A stretch of 64,000 bases of DNA from Streptomyces sp. SID13031 (GTDB lineage Bacteria; Actinomycetota; Actinomycetes; Propionibacteriales; Kribbellaceae), in contig NZ_JAAGLV010000015.1 in NCBI RefSeq assembly GCF_010548305.1, forward strand, positions 159,993-223,992, written 5' to 3'. The notes below the pieces were generated by a model that saw nothing but the letters and a program-made list of their open reading frames with translations, was not told the DNA's origin and searched no databases. Positions 59,436 to 64,000 of the stretch are shown piece by piece (the first letter of the stretch is position 1; the number at the start of each line of letters is the position of its first letter). Position numbers and translations under genes: made by a program.

Positions 59436-60382
59436 GCCCGCAACTCCTCGGCCAGGTCGAACAGGGCTCCTTGATCGATCCCGTCGGGCAGCAACGCCAG
59501 CTCCGTCACTTTCTTGCCCAGGGCATCGATTCGGTCGCGGTTCTCCCGCTCGAGCCCGACTCGAACGGCGTGGTCGTGCGCCTCGTGCGCGAGGGCGGCG
59601 GTCAATTCCTTGGTGGCGGTGATACCGGCCGCCTTGAGCCCGCGAGTCAGCTCGGCGGCGGGGAGTTTCTCCTTCACCGCAAGGGCCAGCGCGTCGTCGT
59701 CGAGGGGGCTGTGCCGGACCATGTTCACCACGATCGAACCGATCTTGAGGTCGAGCGCCTCGAGCTGCTCGACCGCGTCCAGCGTCTCCTGGACGGGCAT
59801 CTCCTCCAGCAGCGTGACGAGGTGGATCCGGGTGACGTCCGAGCGCAGCATGCCCATGATCGCGTCCGCCTGGTTGCGGATCGGGCCGACCTTGGCGAGC
59901 CCGGCGACCTCGTGGTTCACGTTGAGGAACCGGCCGACCCGTCCGGTCGGCGGCGCATCCAGTACTACGGCGTCGTACGCGAGTCGCCCGTGGGCCTTGC
60001 GCCTGGTCGCCTCGTAGACCTTGCCGGTGAGCAGGACGTCCCGCAGGCCCGGCGCGATCGTGGTGACGAAGTCGACGGCGCCGATCTTGTCCAGCGCCTT
60101 CCCGGCGCGGCCGAGGTGGTAGTACATGTCGAGGTACTCCAGCAGGGCCGCCTCGGCGTCCACCGCGAGCGCGTAGACCTCGCCCCCGGCCGGTCCGACG
60201 GCGATCCGGCGTTCGACGTACGGGAGCGGCGGTACGTCGAAGAGCTGGGCGAGCCCCTGGCGGCCCTCGACCTCGACGAGCAGGATCCGCTTGCCCTGCT
60301 CGGCGAGCGCGAGCGCCATGGCGGCAGCCACCGTCGTCTTACCGGTCCCGCCCTTGCCGGTGACCACATGCAGCCTCGCCAT
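59432..60382 (-). CDS. ArsA/Get3-like ATPase, first of pair
   Basis: A 316-aa partner of the previous protein. The full deviant Walker A RLHVVTGKGGTGKTTVAAAM keeps the signature lysine; ILLVEVEGRQGLAQLF and YDAVVLDAPPTGRVGRFLNV are the switch and Walker B regions. Since the second protein lacks the lysine, the two may form an asymmetric heterodimer. Eukaryotic Get3 delivers tail-anchored membrane proteins; whether these do likewise is unknown. It is divergent from the DUF4177-RidA genes. Confidence 0.86.
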   Translation of the reverse strand: MARLHVVTGKGGTGKTTVAAAMALALAEQGKRILLVEVEGRQGLAQLFDVPPLPYVERRIAVGPAGGEVYALAVDAEAALLEYLDMYYHLGRAGKALDKIGAVDFVTTIAPGLRDVLLTGKVYEATRRKAHGRLAYDAVVLDAPPTGRVGRFLNVNHEVAGLAKVGPIRNQADAIMGMLRSDVTRIHLVTLLEEMPVQETLDAVEQLEALDLKIGSIVVNMVRHSPLDDDALALAVKEKLPAAELTRGLKAAGITATKELTAALAHEAHDHAVRVGLERENRDRIDALGKKVTELALLPDGIDQGALFDLAEELRA

Positions 60383-60444
60383 GATCCCCAGACTAGGTCG
60401 TGGGCCACAGCACTCCGGGGAGCAGGCCCGTTAGAGTCCACCTC

Positions 60445-60606
60445 ATGAAGAAGTTCGAGTACTCCACCGTGCCGCTCCTTGTCCACGCGACAAAGGAGAT
60501 CCTCGACAGCTGGGGCCAGGACGGCTGGGAGCTGGTCCAGGTCGTCCCGGGCCTGAACCCGGAGAACCTGGTCGCCTACCTGAAGCGGGAGATCACCCAG
60601 TCATGA
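60445..60606 (+). CDS. small DUF4177-type protein
   Basis: A 53-aa protein, KKFEYSTVPLLVHATKEILD then WGQDGWELVQVVPG, matching the short DUF4177 family. Genes like this lie beside the Get3-like pair in mycobacteria (position of Rv3678A). ATG 60445 was chosen to fit the family length. It overlaps ridA by 4 bases, so the two are coupled. Function unknown. Confidence 0.75.
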   Translation: MKKFEYSTVPLLVHATKEILDSWGQDGWELVQVVPGLNPENLVAYLKREITQS

Positions 60607-61064
60607 GCCACCCGGAGGAGAAGCTGGCCGAGCTCGGTCTGAAGCTGCCCGAGGTCGCCAAGCCGGTCGCTGCCTACGTACCGGCCGTGCGGACCGGCAA
60701 CCTCGTCTACACGTCCGGCCAGCTGCCGCTGCGCGAGGGCGCCCTGATCGCCACCGGCAAGGTTGGCGGCGACGTCAGCGCCGAGGTGGCCGCCGAGTGC
60801 GCCCAGCAGTGCGCGCTGAACGCGCTGGCCGCGGTCAAGGCGGAGATCGGCGACCTGGCGAACATCAAGCGGATCGTCAAGGCCGTCGCGTTCATCGCCT
60901 CCACCCCCGACTTCACCGGCCAACCGCAGGTCGCCAACGGGGCCTCCGAGCTCTTCGGCCAGGTCTTCGGCGAGATCGGCCAGCACGCCCGCTCCGCCGT
61001 CGGCGTACCGGTTCTCCCGCTGGACGCCCCGGTAGAGGTAGAGCTCATCGTCGAGGTCGGCTGA
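60603..61064 (+). CDS. RidA family protein
   Basis: A 153-aa member of the RidA/YjgF/UK114 family, whose best-known activity is hydrolysis of reactive enamine/imine intermediates. RTGNLVYTSGQLPLREG, ALNALAAVKAEIGDLANIKR and GQVFGEIGQHARSAVGV are family-typical. It belongs to the longer subgroup seen in actinobacteria beside the Get3-like genes. Whether it keeps deaminase activity cannot be told from this. ATG overlaps the preceding stop. Confidence 0.88.
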   Translation: MSHPEEKLAELGLKLPEVAKPVAAYVPAVRTGNLVYTSGQLPLREGALIATGKVGGDVSAEVAAECAQQCALNALAAVKAEIGDLANIKRIVKAVAFIASTPDFTGQPQVANGASELFGQVFGEIGQHARSAVGVPVLPLDAPVEVELIVEVG

Positions 61065-61077
61065 CGGTCGGTCTCCG

Positions 61078-61908
61078 ATGGTCCGGGATCTGAAGTCGCA
61101 GCTCATGTCCGGCCGGATGGCGGCTGAGGCGCTCTCGTTCCTACGAGAGCGCCGTACGCCGGTCGAGTCGCGCCCAGCGTCGACCGTGATCCTGCTGCGC
61201 GACACCGCGGCCGGGCCCGAGGTCTACCTGCTCCGGCGGCAGCAGTCGATGGCGTTCGCGGCTGGGATGACTGTCTTCCCCGGTGGACGAGTTGATGCGA
61301 CCGACTCGTCCATTGCCGACTCGTGGTCCGGGCCGTCGCCGGAGTGGTTCGGAGAGCGGCTCGGGTGCTCGGCCGAGACGGCTGCGGCGTACGTGGCGGC
61401 CGCAGTACGGGAGACCTTCGAGGAGTCCGGGGTTCTGCTGGCTGGGCCTGATGCCGAGTCGGTGGTCAGCGACACCAGCGGTGACGACTGGGAGGCCGAC
61501 CGGGTCGCGCTGGAGTCGCGGGAGCTCGGGTTCGCTTCGTTTCTGCACGGCCGAGGCCTGGTACTACGCGCTGACCTGCTCGGCGCGTGGGCGCACTGGA
61601 TCACCCCCGAGTTCGAGCCCCGTCGCTACGACACCCGCTTCTTCGTGGCAGCGCTCCCGGTCGGCCAGGTCACCCGCGATGTGACCAGCGAATCCGACCA
61701 GGTCGCGTGGATGTCCCCTGCCGATGCGGTCCGCGCGGTGGAGGCCGGCGACACCCTCATGCTGCCGCCCACTTACCTGTGCTGCCGGGACATGATCCCG
61801 TACGACACTGTCGCCGACGCACTGGCCGCGGCGGCCGACCGCGAGATCCGCCCGATCCAGCCGACCGTGCGGGTGGAGAACGACCAGGCCTACCTGGAGA
61901 TGACATGA
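61078..61908 (+). CDS. NUDIX hydrolase
   Basis: A 276-aa NUDIX protein. The substrate-side segment LLRRQQSMAFAAGMTVFPGG and the box core AAAVRETFEESGVLLAG are present; the spacing between them is large, as in the NUDT7/NUDT19-type CoA pyrophosphatase-like subgroup. Substrate unknown. Start ATG 61078 is 13 bases after ridA; internal ATGs at residues 10 and 14 are alternatives. The stop overlaps the MBL-fold gene start (ATGA). Confidence 0.83.
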   Translation: MVRDLKSQLMSGRMAAEALSFLRERRTPVESRPASTVILLRDTAAGPEVYLLRRQQSMAFAAGMTVFPGGRVDATDSSIADSWSGPSPEWFGERLGCSAETAAAYVAAAVRETFEESGVLLAGPDAESVVSDTSGDDWEADRVALESRELGFASFLHGRGLVLRADLLGAWAHWITPEFEPRRYDTRFFVAALPVGQVTRDVTSESDQVAWMSPADAVRAVEAGDTLMLPPTYLCCRDMIPYDTVADALAAAADREIRPIQPTVRVENDQAYLEMT

Positions 61909-62693
61909 CAGCCGAGCAGGTCACCGACTACGCGTCGCGGGTGCTCGCGGCGAACCCCGGCCCGATGACGCTCGAGGGCACCAATACGTGGATCCTCCGC
62001 GCGCCTGACGCCGACACTGCCGTCGTGGTCGACCCAGGACCGATGCTGGAGCCACACCTGCGCGCAGTGCTCGACGCAGTCGCGGAGTACGGGTGCCGTG
62101 TCTCGACAGTGCTGCTGACACACGGGCACTTCGACCACTCGGAGGGTGCTGCGTGGTTCGCCTCGCAGGCCAACTGCCCGGTGCGTTCGGTCGACCCGGC
62201 CTTCCGGATCCCGACCGACCACGCCCACGGGCTCTCCGAGGGGGACGTGATCACCTCGGGCGAGCTGCGGATCGAAGTACTGCCGACCCCCGGCCACACG
62301 ATGGACTCGGTCTGCTTCTGGCTCCCACAGGACGGCTCACTCCTGACCGGCGACACCGTCCTCGGCCGCGGCACCTCGGTAGTCGCCCACCCCGACGGCG
62401 CCCTCGGCCCCTACCTGGACTCACTCGAAAGCCTCCGAGCCTTCGCCAACTCCCCAGCCGGCGTCCAGCGCCTCCTACCCGGCCACGGCCCAGTCATCGA
62501 CAACCCCGGCGCCGCACTCACCTACTACCTCAAACACCGCAAGGACCGCCTAGACCAGGTCCGTACCGCGCTAGCCGACGGCCACACCACTCCCCAGGCA
62601 ATCGTCGAACACGTCTACGCCGACGTAAACCCCACCCTCTGGCCAGCCGCCAAACGCTCAGTCCAAGCCCAACTCGCCTACCTCAACACCTAG
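61905..62693 (+). CDS. MBL-fold metallo-hydrolase
   Basis: A 262-aa metallo-beta-lactamase-fold hydrolase of the LACTB2/glyoxalase-II-like type. The metal motif is VLLTHGHFDHSEGAAWFA; further metal ligands lie in LPTPGHTMDSVCFWL and LTGDTVLGRGTSVVA. The tail HRKDRLDQVRTALADGHTTP is typical of the LACTB2 subgroup. It corresponds in place to M. tuberculosis Rv3677c. It is the last gene of the DUF4177-ridA-NUDIX series. Confidence 0.87.
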   Translation: MTAEQVTDYASRVLAANPGPMTLEGTNTWILRAPDADTAVVVDPGPMLEPHLRAVLDAVAEYGCRVSTVLLTHGHFDHSEGAAWFASQANCPVRSVDPAFRIPTDHAHGLSEGDVITSGELRIEVLPTPGHTMDSVCFWLPQDGSLLTGDTVLGRGTSVVAHPDGALGPYLDSLESLRAFANSPAGVQRLLPGHGPVIDNPGAALTYYLKHRKDRLDQVRTALADGHTTPQAIVEHVYADVNPTLWPAAKRSVQAQLAYLNT

Positions 62694-62721
62694 CCCACCC
62701 CGCCTGTCTCGCGTCCTCTCG

Positions 62722-62796
62722 GGGGTTAACCCCTCAGAGTGTGGGTTGCCTGTCGAGAATCTCGGGGGGCAACCCACACTCTGCGGGGTTAACCCC
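62722..62796. repeat. palindromic element, copy 1
   Basis: A 29-base inverted repeat with one mismatch: left arm 62722-62750 (GGGGTTAACCCC, then TCAGAGTGTGGGTTGCC), 17-base spacer, right arm 62768-62796. The arms themselves end in the palindrome GGGGTTAACCCC. A related copy lies at 63804-63878 on the other side of the AbiEi/DUF559-type gene. It may also act as a terminator for the MBL gene. Confidence 0.85.
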
Positions 62797-62864
62797 TCGG
62801 AAGGTTATCCACAGGGCGCGGAGGACGGGCTGCGGCGGGGGTGGGGAGCGGCGATCCTGGAGTG

Positions 62865-63803
62865 GTGAATCCCTTGCTGAAGTTGGTTGCGGTCAAGCAG
62901 GGCGGCGTGTTCAGTCGCAGTCAGGCTTTCAGTTGCGGCTATACCCATCAGCAGTTGCGCGAACGTCTTGCCGCCGGCCGTTGGGAGAAGGTCCGCTACG
63001 GGCAGTACGCCGAACGGGCTGAACTGAGTCACCTGGCCCCCTGGGATCGGGAGACGTGGCTGCATCGCCGGCTGGCCTTCGCAGTAGCGAACTCGAACGC
63101 TCCGGGAGCAATAGCCCTCAGCCACCAAACAGCTCTCGTCCTTCACCGGGTACCGCTGTGGGGAGTCGATTTGGCCGAAGTACAGGTCAGTCGCCTGGAC
63201 GGACGTCGTGGTGGGCCAGTCGCTGGGGTGCGTCATCACCGGGGCCGGTACGAGATCACGGACCTGACGCAGGTCGACGGTCTGACAGTGACAACAGTGT
63301 CGCGGGCGCTCGTCGAAACAGCCTGTACGACGTCATTCGAGGCCGCCGTGGTGAGCGCGGATGCCGTCCTACGGGATCATCCGATCGAGCCTGAGGCACT
63401 GCTGACGCCGGCCAGGATCGAGTTCTGGCCGGGAAGCACCACGGCCAAGGCGGCTCTCGCGTTCGCCGACAAGTCGTCAGAGTCCGTCGGGGAGTCGAGA
63501 TTGCGGGTTCTGCTGCACAATCAAGGGCTTCCGGCGCCCCTGCTTCAGGTGGAATTCGATGACGCCGAGGGTTTCATCGGCCGTGTTGACTTCTTTTTCC
63601 CGGAGCAGGGCACCATCGTCGAATTCGACGGTCTGGTGAAGTACGCGGGGGGATCTGCGGAGATCCTCGTCCGCGAGAAGCGTCGCGAGGACCGTCTCCG
63701 GGCACTCGGGCTCGAGGTCGTCCGGATCGTCTGGGCTGATCTCAACCGGCCGGCCGAAGTCGCCGCCCGCATCCGGCGTGCCTTCGCCCGGCGTGCCGCG
63801 TGA
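62865..63803 (+). CDS. AbiEi-type N-terminal / DUF559 endonuclease-like protein
   Basis: A 312-aa protein. The N-terminal winged-helix segment (KQGGVFSRSQAFSCGYTHQQ, LRERLAAGRWEKVRYG) is the AbiEi-antitoxin-type domain. The C-terminal part is a Vsr/DUF559-like nuclease fold: GRVDFFFPEQGTIVEFDGLV, then EKRREDRLRALGLEVVRIVW. Such proteins are numerous in actinobacteria and of unknown role; no AbiEii-type toxin gene lies next to it. Start GTG 62865 or the adjacent 62862; GTG 62841 is also open. It is bracketed by two copies of a palindromic element, and a TTATCCACA motif (62805-62813) lies before it. Confidence 0.75.
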   Translation: MNPLLKLVAVKQGGVFSRSQAFSCGYTHQQLRERLAAGRWEKVRYGQYAERAELSHLAPWDRETWLHRRLAFAVANSNAPGAIALSHQTALVLHRVPLWGVDLAEVQVSRLDGRRGGPVAGVRHHRGRYEITDLTQVDGLTVTTVSRALVETACTTSFEAAVVSADAVLRDHPIEPEALLTPARIEFWPGSTTAKAALAFADKSSESVGESRLRVLLHNQGLPAPLLQVEFDDAEGFIGRVDFFFPEQGTIVEFDGLVKYAGGSAEILVREKRREDRLRALGLEVVRIVWADLNRPAEVAARIRRAFARRAA

Positions 63804-63878
63804 GGGGTGGACCCCTGAGTCGGTGGGTTGCCCCCCGAGAATCCGGCGGTGCAACCCACACTCTGAGGGGTTAACCCC
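63804..63878. repeat. palindromic element, copy 2
   Basis: Left arm 63804-63832 (GGGGTGGACCCC, then TGAGTCGGTGGGTTGCC) and right arm 63851-63878. The right arm (GCAACCCACACTCTGAGGGG, then TTAACCCC) is the exact complement of the left arm of copy 1; the left arm has diverged. It starts directly after the stop of the AbiEi/DUF559-type gene. Confidence 0.8.
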
Positions 63879-63934
63879 AAGGCCGGTTAGTTAGGGGAGT
63901 TGGTGTGGTGTCAAGGGCGTGTTGAACGTGGAGC

Positions 63935-64000
63935 AGCGGAGCTCCTTAGGTAGACAGGTTTGTCCTCGCGAGACAACCAGCTACCAGAAGAGGCTCCGCT
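63935..64000. repeat. long imperfect hairpin at the window edge
   Basis: AGCGGAGCTCCTTAGGTAG (63935-63953) pairs with CTACCAGAAGAGGCTCCGCT (63981-64000) with small bulges. The interior also folds (GGTT/AACC, and CTCGCGAG at 63965-63972). The structure reaches the last base, so it may continue. It could be a terminator, an IS end or another palindromic repeat; the window does not decide. Confidence 0.5.

Noticed and set aside
58314..60382. Arsenite efflux system
   Set aside because: ArsA-like proteins are present but no arsB, arsR, arsC or arsD, and the context matches the mycobacterial Get3-like locus.
62865..63803. Complete AbiE toxin-antitoxin system
   Set aside because: Only the AbiEi-type N-terminal domain is seen; no AbiEii nucleotidyltransferase gene is adjacent, and the C-terminus is nuclease-like instead.

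Overview
The window is high-GC DNA from an actinobacterium. The dnaX-ybaB-recR order, a mycothiol-type maleylpyruvate isomerase-like protein, a HAIR-type heat-shock operator before lon, a CGAAC-N4-GTTCG SOS box and a Get3-like ATPase pair next to a PASTA penicillin-binding protein all fit. The protein style suggests a Nocardioidaceae or Kribbellaceae member such as Kribbella; this is inference, since no rRNA or other marker lies in the window.

Layout. 1-4.3 kb: the 3' part of dnaX, then ybaB, recR and a DUF5063 gene. 4.4-10.6 kb: a TDT-family transporter, a TetR-MFS efflux pair, SOS-type dinB and a second MFS gene. 10.9-13.3 kb: the aspartokinase-aspartate semialdehyde dehydrogenase operon. 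13.3-15.1 kb: a TrmB/LuxR-like regulator, an eroded trypsin-like protease gene and orphan hairpins. 15.1-39.3 kb: a large surface-glycan locus. 39.3-51.6 kb: a secreted X-Pro peptidase, a divergent NrtR / SPFH-NAD-kinase-like unit, a PfkB kinase, a CoA-transferase, a TPR protein and a block of overlapping small genes. 51.7-64 kb: tRNA-Pro(CGG), a metallophosphoesterase, yqeY, a class A PBP, lon, two ArsA/Get3-like ATPases, DUF4177, RidA, NUDIX and MBL-fold genes, an AbiEi/DUF559-type gene bracketed by two palindromic elements, and a hairpin at the right edge.

The glycan locus is the centre of interest. It encodes WecB and WecC homologues (UDP-ManNAc to UDP-ManNAcA) and a full five-step Wbp-type set, dehydrogenase, C3 oxidase, aminotransferase, N-acetyltransferase and 2-epimerase, which should make UDP-2,3-diacetamido-2,3-dideoxy-mannuronate. 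It also has a TagGH/Wzm-Wzt-type ABC exporter, an acyltransferase-3, a membrane-anchored methyltransferase and many GT4-type glycosyltransferases. Three of these share an uncommon GT-B-like domain, present twice alone and once fused behind a normal GT4 domain. The simplest reading is an acidic, aminouronate-rich, teichuronic-acid-like wall polymer made in the cytoplasm and exported by the ABC transporter.

Readable regulatory sites include an SOS box on the dinB start codon, a HAIR element before lon, twin TCGTCA-N3-TGACGA palindromes between nrtR and the SPFH operon, a probable TetR operator, and DnaA-box-like sequences after dnaX. No CRISPR array, transposase, integrase or rRNA was found.
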